Assembly (NCBI GenBank): GCA_963827155.1
Contig: CAWGZV010000002.1
Span: 2,480,001-2,544,000 of the forward strand
DNA: 64,000 nt
From: UTCFX2 sp963827155
Lineage (GTDB): Bacteria > Chloroflexota > Anaerolineae > Anaerolineales > UBA4823
Reading direction: 5' to 3'
The notes beneath the pieces were generated by a model. The model was not told where the DNA came from and did no database searches. It saw only the letters and a list, made by a program, of their open reading frames with translations. Positions 20,001 through 29,142 of this stretch are shown here, piece by piece. How positions within the stretch are numbered: the first letter of the stretch is position 1; every line of letters begins with the position of its first letter. Position numbers and translations under genes: made by a program.

Positions 20001-22399
20001 CTGCCCTCCGGCTTGCTCTCCCAGGTCTCGCAGATCACGGCTACCCGGTAAGTAGAACTGCAGGAATGCTGGTCGTCTCATACCTGGTTTGGCTTGCTGG
20101 ATCCTTCCACATCCCTTTCGAACGCCTGACGATCAGCGTGGGAATTGGACTGATGGTTGTTATAGGCTGCCTGCTTGGTTATTACCAGCGGAAGAATCTG
20201 CGAGAAGGCTGGCAAAAGAACTGGCGATACTTTCTAATCGTTGAAGGATTGACGCTGTTATTTTTTGCGGTGTTCCTCCTGATACGATACGGCAATCCTG
20301 ACCTCTGGCACCCATGGAAGGGCGGCGAGAAACCCATGGATTTTTCATATTTTAATGCCGTACTGAAAAGCAGCACATTCCCACCTTACGATCCGTGGTA
20401 TGCGGGTGGGTATTTGAATTATTATTATTACGGGTTTGTATTGGTGGGGACGCTGGTCAAATGGTTGGGGATCAATCCAGCAGTGGCTTACAATCTCATC
20501 CTGCCAATGCTATTCAGTATGATTGCACTGGGGGCTTTCTCACTGGCGTGGAACCTCAGCCAAAGAGCCAACCCCAGCCGAGTGAAACTCACGACAACCC
20601 AGTCTGAAGCTGGCAGAGTGAGCCCCTATGTTCCTGCAATCAGCGCATCCCTTGGGTTGGCGGTACTTGGGAACCTGGGGATTGTCAAAATGATCTACGA
20701 GGGATATCAAAAACTGGCTGCGCCGGGTGGGATAATTGACGAAGGGGGACTCTTAACGCGCTGGATGTGGGCAGCTCGCGGTTTTCTTGAGTCAATCAAA
20801 GGCGCTCATCTTCCTTATGGGATCGGTGATTGGTACTGGAATCCGAGCCGGATCATCCCGGCACCTGGAGATGTAGAACCGATCACTGAGTTTCCTTTTT
20901 TCACCGTCCTTTATGCAGATCTTCATGCGCACCTGATTGCCCTGCCTCTCACTTTGCTTGCCCTTACATTTATCATTGGGATCGTGCTCGGACAAGCACA
21001 CTGGCGCAATAAACTCGGTCCTGCTATTTGGTTTCTCCTCGGCGGATTGGCTATCGGCGCACTCAGACCAACCAATACCTGGGATTTGCCGACGTATCTG
21101 GGTTTAGGGATTCTTGCAATCATTTATGCTGTTTATAGAAAACCGGAAGAACCCCCTCGAAATGATGCTCGTGGCTGGTGGATCGATATTCCATGGCGAT
21201 ACAGGCGCTTGATTGAAGCGTTATTTGGTGCAGGTCTGCTTGCAGGGATATCCTTTGTAACTTTTCAACCGTTCGCAAAATGGTATGCACTTGGTTACAC
21301 ACACATCGATCTGTGGAATGGGACCCATACGAAACTAAATGCGTACCTATATCATTGGGGTTTGTTCCTAATTGTGATTGTGCCCTGGATGATTTGGGAG
21401 ACGCGCGATTGGCTCGCGAAGACTCCAATGTCTGCGCTTAAACAGCTAAAGCCTTATAAACGGCCTCTCCAGGTGTTATTAGGCGCATTGTTTGCGATTA
21501 TCGCCTTATTGGTGATCTGGAGGGAGGTGAGCATAGCCTGGTTTGTGCTTCCACTTGCAATCTGGGCTGGGATGCTGATCCTCAGACCGGACCAACCTGA
21601 CGCAAAACGAATCGTGCTCTTCTTGGTGGGCAGCGGGTTAATATTGACGCTAATGGTTGAAGTTGTCGTGCTGCGTGGTGATATAGGGAGAATGAACACC
21701 GTGTTCAAGTTCTATCTCCAGGTCTGGACATTATTTGCCGTTAGTGCTGCCGCTGCACTAGGCTGGTTGTGGCCTGCACTCGACGACTGGTCGAGCGGGT
21801 GGAGAGTGTCCTGGCAAACAGCATTTGGTTTGCTCGCCGCGGGGGCTGCCCTGTATCCGGTTATGGGGGCGATGGCGAAAATTGAAGATCGTATGAGCAA
21901 AGAAGCCCCACACACATTGAATGGTATGGCTTTCCTGCGCACCGCAACCTATACTGACACCTGGGGGCCGATGAACCTGGATCAGGACTACCAGGCAATC
22001 CGATGGATGCAGGAAAATGTTCAGGGCTCTCCTGTTATCGTTGAGGCAAACCTACGGGATCTGTATCGTTGGGGTTCCCGTTATTCAGTGTATACCGGGC
22101 TGCCTGGAGTTGTGGGATGGGAATGGCATCAACAACAGCAGAGAAATACAATACCAGGTTCCTGGGTGACGGATCGAATTTTAGAAATCAACTCATTCTA
22201 CCTGACAGAGGATTGGCAAGAAGCCATTGACTTCTTGAAGAAATACAATGTTCGGTATATCATCGTGGGACAGCAGGAGCGAGGTCATTACCCAGGACCC
22301 GGAATGAAGAAATTCGAACAGGCAGACGGGGTTTTATGGCACGAAGTCTACCGCACAGGCGAGACGGTTATATATGAAGTGAACGAAACTGCGCCATGA
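17036..22399 (+). CDS. Giant membrane protein: N-terminal GT39-like glycosyltransferase fused to a YYYxG-type (DUF2298, TIGR03662-like) domain
   Basis: 1787 residues; an alternative start at 17066 (MNKRVEAL) is possible. Residues 10-480 form a GT-C glycosyltransferase with FRGLDWGEYQYLHPDERF, including the acidic pair of the first outer loop. Residues 480-960 are mostly beta-rich and soluble, presumably outside the cell. From about 980 to the end is a second multi-helix unit with EKPMDFSYFNAVLKS, FPPYDPWYAGGYLNYYYYG (about 1115-1131), YADLHAHLIALP, TNTWDLPTYLG and MNTVFKFYLQVW. These recur in the next gene and define the YYY family, whose function is unknown. Inference: a sugar-transfer machine for surface glycans or glycoproteins. 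The stop overlaps the next start (ATGA at 22396). Confidence 0.85.
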   Translation: MTLPTSRFELMNKRVEALIIGILLIIILAAAAFFRFRGLDWGEYQYLHPDERFLIWVGTDISPVKSLGEYFDTANSSLNPHNRGHGFYVYGTLPLFMARYVVEWIYGHSGFQEMTDIGRLLSSLADLATVGLVYTAGRKLYSRRVGLLAAAFSAAAVLQIQQAHFFLVDSFLTTFSFLAFVCAVYALKSGRENDNDSESQSLSNEPTGTKIKSRISIFVKDPLFLPSLGFGIALGFAVASKLNAAAVVIALPIALVLLVLQQPQHKREEQLIQAFVYLAMAGIVSLIVFRLLQPYAFSGPGILGIKPNPAWVDNIREQRAQSNGDVDFPPAMQWARRPIWFSFQNMLIWGMGIPLGMLAWAGFAWAFWRLLSRWNRRNPEWSSHALVLGWTATYFTWQSMQFNPTMRYQLPIYPTLAILAAWAVVELYDLLPRQKKDMAAGPGVNPREFQWNRIVAVVLGIVVLGLTFGYAYAFTGVYARPITRVAVSRWIYQNLPGPITLPIQTRNGVQNQILSVPYDFRILPQLPYSTNFKPKTAGQISQVLLPHVIDESITQKDRPLSISINSVPPVGRPLTSGNTILEAGRAEDGRSLLIDLEQPITVDPEQTYNLSVSLPFDEPIGLFENNAMLEIAAPAEQDGTFLQNVTLRNNEVQPEVPLSIFFQAGADGEISSLILSELDAASEGVQPQPLEASLKEVDPGGGEFITPVSLAPDTDPGIYKVTLEEPFQVFAGEKYQMNLTMEPGGGRVRLLGTSLANEGDWDDGLPLRLDGYDGYGGIYPLDLNFNMYWDDNPEKLERFLRILDEFDYIAISSNRQWGTLPRIPERFPMTTAYYRNLIGCPIEQSIESCYREAVPGMYAGQLGFDLVQTFSSDPAIGPFQINDQYAEEAFTVYDHPKVLIFKKNSEYDLQNVKSILGGVDFSKIIRKPPLRFSDHPEDLLFPDTQWESQQKGGTWSEIFNTRSPINVYPAVGVIAFYLSVTLLGLMVYPALRLALPGLADHGYPVSRTAGMLVVSYLVWLAGSFHIPFERLTISVGIGLMVVIGCLLGYYQRKNLREGWQKNWRYFLIVEGLTLLFFAVFLLIRYGNPDLWHPWKGGEKPMDFSYFNAVLKSSTFPPYDPWYAGGYLNYYYYGFVLVGTLVKWLGINPAVAYNLILPMLFSMIALGAFSLAWNLSQRANPSRVKLTTTQSEAGRVSPYVPAISASLGLAVLGNLGIVKMIYEGYQKLAAPGGIIDEGGLLTRWMWAARGFLESIKGAHLPYGIGDWYWNPSRIIPAPGDVEPITEFPFFTVLYADLHAHLIALPLTLLALTFIIGIVLGQAHWRNKLGPAIWFLLGGLAIGALRPTNTWDLPTYLGLGILAIIYAVYRKPEEPPRNDARGWWIDIPWRYRRLIEALFGAGLLAGISFVTFQPFAKWYALGYTHIDLWNGTHTKLNAYLYHWGLFLIVIVPWMIWETRDWLAKTPMSALKQLKPYKRPLQVLLGALFAIIALLVIWREVSIAWFVLPLAIWAGMLILRPDQPDAKRIVLFLVGSGLILTLMVEVVVLRGDIGRMNTVFKFYLQVWTLFAVSAAAALGWLWPALDDWSSGWRVSWQTAFGLLAAGAALYPVMGAMAKIEDRMSKEAPHTLNGMAFLRTATYTDTWGPMNLDQDYQAIRWMQENVQGSPVIVEANLRDLYRWGSRYSVYTGLPGVVGWEWHQQQQRNTIPGSWVTDRILEINSFYLTEDWQEAIDFLKKYNVRYIIVGQQERGHYPGPGMKKFEQADGVLWHEVYRTGETVIYEVNETAP

Positions 22400-24945
22400 G
22401 CTCCTGGATCCTTTGGTATATCTTAATTACGATTCTGGGATGGATTTCACTTCCAGCTGTTTTCCGGCTGCTTCCAAATTTGAAGGATCGCGGATTCGGC
22501 GTCATCAGGACGTTTGGATGGTTGATATGGGGATTTTCCACCTGGATTCTTGCTTCGCTTGGCGTTGCACCGTTTATTTCTGGTGGGCTTCTTATTGGCG
22601 GAAGTTTATTATTAGGGCTGTCGGTTTGGGGATTGCAGGGAACATCAATCCAGGAGCTTATTTATTGGCTGCGATCGCAAAAAAGGATGGTGATCACCAG
22701 CGAGGTGCTCTTCTTTCTGGCATTCGCCGGCTTGAGCATTGTAAGAGCTGCCAATCCGGAAGCACTCGGGACCGAAAAACCGATGGAGCTGGCGTTTATC
22801 AACGCAATTTTACGCTCGCCGACTTTCCCTCCTCATGACCCGTGGCTATCTGGTTATGGGATTTCTTATTATTACTTTGGCTATGTACTCACCGCGATGC
22901 TTGCAAAATTCACCGGAACGAGCGGAAGCATCTCCTTTAATCTGGGTGTTAGCTTGGTTTTTGGCTTGAGTGCCTGTGGGGCTTACGGAATCGTATACAA
23001 CCTGCTCAATTCTCAGAGAGAGGGGAATAATTCAGGCAAATCGATCCCACGTTTCACTTTTGCATCCCTGCTTGCGCCATTGTTCGTGTTAATCGTCAGC
23101 AATTTTGAGGGGTTTCTGGACATGCTCCACTCACGCGGTTTGTTTTGGAAACTAAATGCCGATGGGACCCTTCAATCCGGTTTCTGGCGATGGCTGGATA
23201 TTCAAGACTTGAATTCCGCACCGAGTCAGCCGCTGACCTGGATTCCTGACCGGTTCTGGTGGTGGTGGCGAGCGTCTCGCGTCTTGCAGGATTATGATCT
23301 GCGAGGAGCCAGCAAAGAAATCATCGATGAGTTTCCCTTCTTCTCATATTTGCTTGCGGATCTGCATCCCCATGTCCTGGCAATGCCATTCGCCTTTTTG
23401 GCGATTACCCTGGCGATGAATACGTTATTATTCAAGGAATCCCGTCGATGCCGGACGATCAAAGTGGGAAACTTCGATTTAGAAATGGATATCGAGCCGA
23501 TCTTCTTTGTTGTTTCAGCGATTTCGATTGGCGGTCTGGCGTTCTTGAACACCTGGGATTTCCCAGTTTATGTATTCATTTTTGCTGCATCATACGGCTT
23601 GGCAGGCTATTACCGTAATTACGATGGTCTGTGGCAGCTGACAATCCGGTTTATTGGCATGGGGATCGCTTTAGGGATTGCGGGGATTCTGTTCTATCTT
23701 CCTTTCTATCTTGGATTCTCCTCCCAGGCTGGAGGGTTTTTGCCAAACCTGATATATCCCACTCGAGGAGTCCATCTTTGGGTGATGTTTGGTCCTCTGT
23801 TGTTCCCGATATTCATCTATTTACTTAATGTTCAGGCTGTCAGGAGAAATTGGAGCGGATTGCTCAAAGGATTGGGAATTGCCCTTTTAATCATGCTTAC
23901 TGCATGGCTCTTCACAGTCTTGTTGGGTTGGGGAATCACCCTCATCCCAGAGCGCGGCCAGCAGTATCTGGCATCAATTGGTGCGGATAATCTCCAGCAA
24001 GTTATTAGAGCATCCATTGAGCGCAGAACCACAGCTTTCGGCGGGTGGCTCACGCTGCTGCTTTTACTCGGCTTGATTCTAAGCCTTGGAAAGAGAATTT
24101 TCCAAGGTAGTTTGGTAGAATCCAATACTCCGGATGCGGAAATTGCCGATTTTAGCTCTCCCAATCCGAATAATATCCCCAGACCAGATATTTTTCAGAT
24201 CATATTAATCTTAACCGGTCTGATATTAGTCATCTCCCCTGAATTCCTATATTTATTAGATATGTTCGGGTGGCGAATGAACACGATCTTTAAGTTTTAT
24301 TTTCAAGCCTGGTTGATATGGAGCGTCGCTGCAGCTTATGGAAGCATTTATCTTTTGATCAATCTCAGCGGTATTAAACGGATTTTCTTTCTCGCGGTTT
24401 TTATTATGGTCCTTTTCGCTTCCCTGGTGTATCCCGTTTTGGGGCTCTGGAACAAGACAAATGGGTTTTCACCAGGAGAATGGACGCTGGATTCAAGCAA
24501 ATATTATCTAAAGAGCTCGCCAGAAGAAATGGCGGCCATCGATTGGTTAAGCAAGGCTGAATCCGGCGCTGTCGCAGAAGCTGTGCCAGCCACAGGCGGT
24601 AGTTACACAGAGTATGGTCGAGTCTCAACATTCTCCGGGCAGCCTGCGGTATTGGGATGGGTGGGACATGAGAACCAGTGGAGGGGCGGGAACGCCGAGA
24701 TGGGCAGCCGCCTTCTGGATCTGGAGCGATTGTTTTGTTCTAAAGACTGGGAAGAAAGCCGTAAGATACTTGACCAGTATGAGATCCGATATGTTTTCGT
24801 TGGAAACCTGGAACGTGCAACCTACCTTCCAAACAATACAACATGTCCGGTTGGACTGGTAGATGGGAAATTCAAACACAATCTGAATCCCGTTTTCCAA
24901 ATGGGTCAGACCGCGATCTATGAATATTCAAGCGCAGAAAAATGA
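22396..24945 (+). CDS. Stand-alone YYYxG-type membrane protein (DUF2298, TIGR03662-like)
   Basis: 849 residues, about sixteen hydrophobic helices. It shares with the C-terminal half of the preceding protein the same ordered motifs: EKPMELAFINAILRS, FPPHDPWLSGYGISYYYFGY, YLLADLHPHVLAMP, LNTWDFPVYV, MNTIFKFYFQAW, and the tail GQPAVLGWVGHENQWRG followed by IRYVFVGNLE. Known: one class of this family consists of single-domain proteins of 700-900 residues, which this matches. The conserved acidic and histidine residues in the ADLHPH loop could be catalytic, as in GT-C enzymes; that is inference. ATGA overlaps at both ends couple it to its neighbours. Confidence 0.85.
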   Translation: MSSWILWYILITILGWISLPAVFRLLPNLKDRGFGVIRTFGWLIWGFSTWILASLGVAPFISGGLLIGGSLLLGLSVWGLQGTSIQELIYWLRSQKRMVITSEVLFFLAFAGLSIVRAANPEALGTEKPMELAFINAILRSPTFPPHDPWLSGYGISYYYFGYVLTAMLAKFTGTSGSISFNLGVSLVFGLSACGAYGIVYNLLNSQREGNNSGKSIPRFTFASLLAPLFVLIVSNFEGFLDMLHSRGLFWKLNADGTLQSGFWRWLDIQDLNSAPSQPLTWIPDRFWWWWRASRVLQDYDLRGASKEIIDEFPFFSYLLADLHPHVLAMPFAFLAITLAMNTLLFKESRRCRTIKVGNFDLEMDIEPIFFVVSAISIGGLAFLNTWDFPVYVFIFAASYGLAGYYRNYDGLWQLTIRFIGMGIALGIAGILFYLPFYLGFSSQAGGFLPNLIYPTRGVHLWVMFGPLLFPIFIYLLNVQAVRRNWSGLLKGLGIALLIMLTAWLFTVLLGWGITLIPERGQQYLASIGADNLQQVIRASIERRTTAFGGWLTLLLLLGLILSLGKRIFQGSLVESNTPDAEIADFSSPNPNNIPRPDIFQIILILTGLILVISPEFLYLLDMFGWRMNTIFKFYFQAWLIWSVAAAYGSIYLLINLSGIKRIFFLAVFIMVLFASLVYPVLGLWNKTNGFSPGEWTLDSSKYYLKSSPEEMAAIDWLSKAESGAVAEAVPATGGSYTEYGRVSTFSGQPAVLGWVGHENQWRGGNAEMGSRLLDLERLFCSKDWEESRKILDQYEIRYVFVGNLERATYLPNNTTCPVGLVDGKFKHNLNPVFQMGQTAIYEYSSAEK

Positions 24946-26756
24946 CAAAACCTCCGATTTTTACAATCGAAATAACGCTCTTTTTGTTGGCATTGATCCT
25001 GGCATTAAGTCTTCGCTTCATTAACCTCGGCGCTTCTTCCCTGACTGATTCGGAAGCTGAATGGGCGCTACAGGCTCACCAACTGGTTAACCTTGAAGGG
25101 CTTAGAAATCAGGTAGCGATAAGTCCTCAGCCAGCTTATATCTTTCTGACTGGATTGGTTTTCCAAATATTTGGCTCGACTGAATTTCTAGCCAAATTCT
25201 GGCCTGCACTGGCAGGTTCGCTCCTGATTATAGCAATCTACTTGATCCGGGCAGACTTGGGGCGTAAAGCAGCTTTGATCGCTGCGTTTGGGATTGCGCT
25301 TGACCCAGGTTTAGTTAGCGTTTCGCGCACCGCTGATGGAGCTATGATGGCTTTGGGATTCGCGGGGTTGGGGATCGCGGCGTTGATCAATCAAAGATTT
25401 CTCTTGGCAGGTGTCCTAACTGGTCTCGCACTGCTGAGTGGACCAACTATTTTTATGGGCCTAGTCTGTGCTGCCTTGACAGTATTCCTATTCAGCGTCT
25501 ATTTAAGAAGTACTTCTAGCCTTGCTGTTGACGAAGCCAAACTTGAAAATGATGTGAATGGTCCTAAGAAAACCAATCCAGGCCCAATTACTAATCAATG
25601 GCGTGAATACAAGCCCTGGTTGGGCATCACCGGATTGACAATTTTGATAGTTGGAACAGCATTCTTCCGCTATCCGCAAGGGCTTGCTGCCTGGGCACAG
25701 TCGTTAATCGTTTATTTGAGCGGTTGGCTTACCCCAGGAGAGACCAGTCCGCTCAAGATGGTCACCACCCTGCTTATTTACCAGCCCTTTGGTCTGGGGT
25801 TTGGAATAATCGCAATTGTGTTATGGCTTAAAGGCTCAAGTTTATTGGAAAGAAATTCCAAAAATGCTGTCCTTATTTGTATTATTTTGTTATTTGCTAC
25901 CTTCACACACAGCCTTATCTACCCTGCTAGAGTAGTCTCCGATTTGATTTGGACATTGGTCCCTCTATGGGCTCTGGCTGGGGCTGCACTGCAGATCGCA
26001 GTGCCGGATAAGGATGAAATCAGCTCTGTGAGTGTTTTGCAAGCAGCATTGATCTTGATTTTGGCTGCGCTCTTTTGGATCACTCTGGTATCGACGAATA
26101 ATCTCACGACAGCCGGAGAGATCAGCCCATCCGGAATTAGAGCTGCACTCTTGGCTGGGATCTTATTATTGGGGGTATTGACTACTGTACTGGTTGCGCT
26201 AGGCTGGACGACTGAAATCAGTCGGGATGGCTTTATCTGGGGGATCGGCTCGGCAGCATTGATTTACCTAATTTCAGTTATGTGGGGAGCGAGTCAACTA
26301 CGCCCCCACCAACCAAGCGAACTATGGACCAATCCACCGGGGTCCGGTCAGACCGACCTGATTGTCGAGACTCTGGAAGATTTATCCAATAAAAACATTG
26401 GGATGTCAGAAGAGATCGAAATCCTTTCGACAATTAATTCGCCTTCTTTAAGATGGGCGCTGCGAAAATTTTCAAACTCAAGCTTTCAATCCACCATATC
26501 ACCAGATGAAATGCCGGAGGTTATATTGTCTCCAGTGGTTGAGGAGATGCCAGCACTTACCAGTTCATATCGCGGTCAAGATTTTGTCTGGAAGACCTGG
26601 CCTGGATGGGAAGGCGTCCTTCCTGAGGATTTCATTTCCTGGTTCACATTTCGGACCGCACCCATTAATGCTGAGAAAGTCATCCTTTGGGCGCGCAGTG
26701 ATCAATTTCCAGGTGGAGCGGTTGGGGCATCTGAGCAGAGTATGTCGGATCCTTAA
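24942..26756 (+). CDS. GT-C/GT39-like membrane protein (possibly TIGR03663 family)
   Basis: 604 residues with about twelve helices. The start FLLALILALSLRFINLGASSLTDSEAEWALQA has the R...L...DxEA pattern of GT39-like proteins, and a second helix pair carries the usual LGRKAALIAAFGIALDPGLVSVSR loop. The C-terminal 150 residues are soluble. TIGR03663 proteins are reported to occur next to the YYY family, and this position (4-bp overlap with the YYY gene) fits; membership itself is inferred. Its role is probably transfer or processing of a lipid-linked sugar. Confidence 0.7.
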   Translation: MTKPPIFTIEITLFLLALILALSLRFINLGASSLTDSEAEWALQAHQLVNLEGLRNQVAISPQPAYIFLTGLVFQIFGSTEFLAKFWPALAGSLLIIAIYLIRADLGRKAALIAAFGIALDPGLVSVSRTADGAMMALGFAGLGIAALINQRFLLAGVLTGLALLSGPTIFMGLVCAALTVFLFSVYLRSTSSLAVDEAKLENDVNGPKKTNPGPITNQWREYKPWLGITGLTILIVGTAFFRYPQGLAAWAQSLIVYLSGWLTPGETSPLKMVTTLLIYQPFGLGFGIIAIVLWLKGSSLLERNSKNAVLICIILLFATFTHSLIYPARVVSDLIWTLVPLWALAGAALQIAVPDKDEISSVSVLQAALILILAALFWITLVSTNNLTTAGEISPSGIRAALLAGILLLGVLTTVLVALGWTTEISRDGFIWGIGSAALIYLISVMWGASQLRPHQPSELWTNPPGSGQTDLIVETLEDLSNKNIGMSEEIEILSTINSPSLRWALRKFSNSSFQSTISPDEMPEVILSPVVEEMPALTSSYRGQDFVWKTWPGWEGVLPEDFISWFTFRTAPINAEKVILWARSDQFPGGAVGASEQSMSDP

Positions 26757-26833
26757 TTGAAATGGCGAGCCTGGCTGAAAATATATTTGATTGACCTCCT
26801 AATAATCCAGCACTCTATTTGTTCGGAGATTCC

Positions 26834-27560
26834 ATGACTTTCCCTAAAATCATCGCAATCGATGGGCCGGCAGCTTCCGGAAAATCTACTTTAGGAAAAA
26901 GACTTGCGGATAAATTGGGATATCTTTTTTTCGATACTGGGGTCATGTATAGAGCGGTTACATGGGCAGCTTTGCAGGAAAAAGTATCAACAGATAATGA
27001 AGCTGCGACTAGCTCCCTAGCAGAAAGAGATATTAATCGACCTGCGGACCCCGTCTGTATCGGATGGGCGGAATTGTGATATCCTGATCGATGGGGAGGA
27101 TGTAACGTGGCAGATCCGTCTGCCAGAAGTTGAACAGAAAGTCTCACAGGTGTCAGCTTATAAAGGGGTCCGTCAAGCACTGACAAATCAACAGCGTCGA
27201 ATCGGAAAACGCGGGGGGGTGGTCATGGTGGGTAGGGACATCGGGACCGTTGTGATGCCAGAAGCCGAGCTGAAGATATACCTGATTGCGTCTGCTGAAG
27301 AACGAGCTCGCCGGCGCTATCTTGAACAGCACGATCGAGGCTCATCACAATCGTATGAGGAGATTCTGGTTGCAATGAGAAAACGAGACGAGTTTGATTC
27401 AACCCGAACGTTGGCTCCGCTACGCCCTTCAGACGATGCCGTCATCTTGAACACTGACCAGATGGACGAAACACAAGTGCTGGAAGCTGCACTTCGGATG
27501 ATCTCCGAGGTTTCGAAGGAAAAATTAAGTCAAGGATCGTGCGATAATGGATCAGAGTGA
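26834..27560 (+). CDS. cmk: Cytidylate kinase (frameshift near 27048)
   Basis: The ATG at 26834 is preceded by GGAG with 5-nt spacing. MTFPKIIAIDGPAASGKSTLGKRLA is the P-loop start of CMP kinase, and FFDTGVMYRAVTW is the CMP-binding region. After residue 72 the frame is lost in a CCCC run; removing one C gives DPSVSDGRNCDILIDGEDVT and continues into RGGVVMVGRDIGTVVMPEAELKIYLIASAEERARRR, the second conserved block. The restored protein has about 241 residues, close to the usual 225. The enzyme phosphorylates CMP/dCMP with ATP. It overlaps the following plsC by 14 bp. Because it is normally essential, a sequencing error is the likely cause of the frameshift. Confidence 0.88.
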
Positions 27561-28281
27561 CTATCAAGTTGGCGCTTCTATCCACTTGCTGCGCCTCATC
27601 CTTCGCCCAATTTTTCGGGGATTATTCCACTTATTAAGCAGTGTTCGGATCTATGGGAAAGAAAATATTCCCAAGAGCGGCGCTTATTTGATCGCGATTA
27701 ACCACATATCCTTATTTGAGCCGCCGTTCATCCTTGCCTTTTGGCCAATCGCACCAGAAGCTGCTGGAGCAGTCGATATTTGGGACCGAACAGGTCAGAA
27801 TGTGCTGGTAAGATTATATGGAGGAATTCCAGTCCATAGGGGGGAATACGACCGCAAGCTGATCGAAACGCTCTTAAGTGTGCTTCGGAGCGGAAAACCA
27901 CTTTTGATAGCACCCGAGGGAGGACGATCGCATCACCTTGGGATGCGTCGAGCACTCCCAGGAGCAGCATACCTTGCAAATGCCGCCAATGTCCCCATTT
28001 TGCCAGTTGGTATTGTTGGGACAAGCGATGATTTCCTGCGAGAGGCTTTCCGTGGTAGAAGACCACGCCTAGAGATGCATATTGGGAAAAATTTATTAAT
28101 TCCTTATGAAAGCAATAAAGACGAGGTAAGGCATATTTCCAGGCAGAAAAACGCAGATTTAATAATGATGAAAATAGCAGAATTGATTCCAGCAGAATAC
28201 CACGGTGTATATTCCAACACTAGCATGCGTGGTGAAAATGTTGATTATGATATTTTAGAGGTGGAGCGCAACAATGGCTGA
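27547..28281 (+). CDS. 1-acylglycerol-3-phosphate O-acyltransferase-like protein (PlsC), HX4E variant
   Basis: 244 residues. Acyltransferase motif I is INHISLFEPP, so the usual HX4D is HX4E here. Motif II is NVLVRLYGGIPVHRGEYDRKL and motif III is LLIAPEGGRSHHLGMRRALPGAAYLA (EGGRS in place of EGTRS), followed by VPILPVGIVG. Family enzymes acylate lysophosphatidate or related lysolipids at the inner membrane. It overlaps cmk upstream and the second plsC downstream, an arrangement that suggests one transcript. The altered catalytic aspartate may indicate a different acceptor or reduced activity; that is uncertain. Confidence 0.8.
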   Translation: MDQSDYQVGASIHLLRLILRPIFRGLFHLLSSVRIYGKENIPKSGAYLIAINHISLFEPPFILAFWPIAPEAAGAVDIWDRTGQNVLVRLYGGIPVHRGEYDRKLIETLLSVLRSGKPLLIAPEGGRSHHLGMRRALPGAAYLANAANVPILPVGIVGTSDDFLREAFRGRRPRLEMHIGKNLLIPYESNKDEVRHISRQKNADLIMMKIAELIPAEYHGVYSNTSMRGENVDYDILEVERNNG

Positions 28282-29014
28282 TTTATTGGAAAACGAAGGA
28301 TCGAAAAAAGTGAAGTCTCGGGACTATGATCATTCCCATTATAAAATCCGTCGGGATATCTTGCGGTTTTTACTGCAGTATGTTGGCATCCCGCTGCTCG
28401 CAAAAGTGGAAGCGGTCGAAGGAAACGATCACATCCCTGTGAGCGGTCCGGCAATATTGATGATTAATCATATTGCTCTGATCGATCCGATAATAATCTT
28501 GCCATTTATTACTCGCAGCATCGTTCCACTGGCAAAAGTCGAAGTATATAACTACCCGATCGTCGGGATACTACCGCATATCTGGGGAGTGATACCTGTT
28601 CGCCGAGAAGAAGTAGACCGCAGGGCAATTCAACTCTCTCTGGATGTTCTGCGAGCTGGTGAAATAATCCTGGTAGCTCCTGAAGGTACACGAGGACCAA
28701 GCTTAAAACAGGGAAAGGAGGGCATCGCATATCTGGCTAGCCGAAGTGGCGCTCCTATAGTCCCCGTTGCAGTTGACGGGACCGAAGGATTTCCGGCATT
28801 GCGAGGGACCCGTCGGTGGCATGCCAAGGGAGTCAGAGTCCAGTTCGGACGGGCGTTCCGTTATCGTCAGCAATATCGCCATGCTAGCGGTGAGGTGTTG
28901 CGGCAAATGACAGATGAAGCAATGTATGTCCTCTCAGCACTACTGCCTCCCGAACGGAGGGGATTTTATGGTGATCTTACAAACGCTTCACAAATTACAA
29001 TTGAAATGTTCTAA
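28274..29014 (+). CDS. 1-acylglycerol-3-phosphate O-acyltransferase (PlsC)
   Basis: 246 residues. It has the canonical INHIALIDP (HX4D), GVIPVRREEVDRRA, VAPEGTRGPSLKQGKEGIAYLA and IVPVAVDGTEGF motifs. It probably adds the second acyl chain in phosphatidic acid synthesis. The start overlaps the end of the preceding acyltransferase by 8 bp. It may be the classical enzyme, with the upstream copy specialised for another acceptor. Confidence 0.85.
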   Translation: MADLLENEGSKKVKSRDYDHSHYKIRRDILRFLLQYVGIPLLAKVEAVEGNDHIPVSGPAILMINHIALIDPIIILPFITRSIVPLAKVEVYNYPIVGILPHIWGVIPVRREEVDRRAIQLSLDVLRAGEIILVAPEGTRGPSLKQGKEGIAYLASRSGAPIVPVAVDGTEGFPALRGTRRWHAKGVRVQFGRAFRYRQQYRHASGEVLRQMTDEAMYVLSALLPPERRGFYGDLTNASQITIEMF

Positions 29015-29092
29015 ACTCTCAACCCACATTTATTGACCTCAGATCTCAATAATCTTGATCCAGTAATCCCTACGAATCGGCCATAAAGCTTG

Positions 29093-29101
29093 TGCTATAA
29101 T
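29093..29101 (+). promoter_or_regulatory. Extended -10 promoter for sensor kinase gene
   Basis: TGCTATAAT is a complete extended -10 element 41 nt before the ATG at 29143. No convincing -35 is seen, which is usual for this promoter type. Confidence 0.55.
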
Positions 29102-29142
29102 TCTCTAATCCAGGTGGTGTAAGAAATGCAACCAGGCATTTT

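Noticed and set aside
2690..27060. Programmed ribosomal frameshifting in the interrupted genes
   Set aside because: The sites lack a common slippery heptamer or following structure and affect unrelated housekeeping genes; base errors explain them better.
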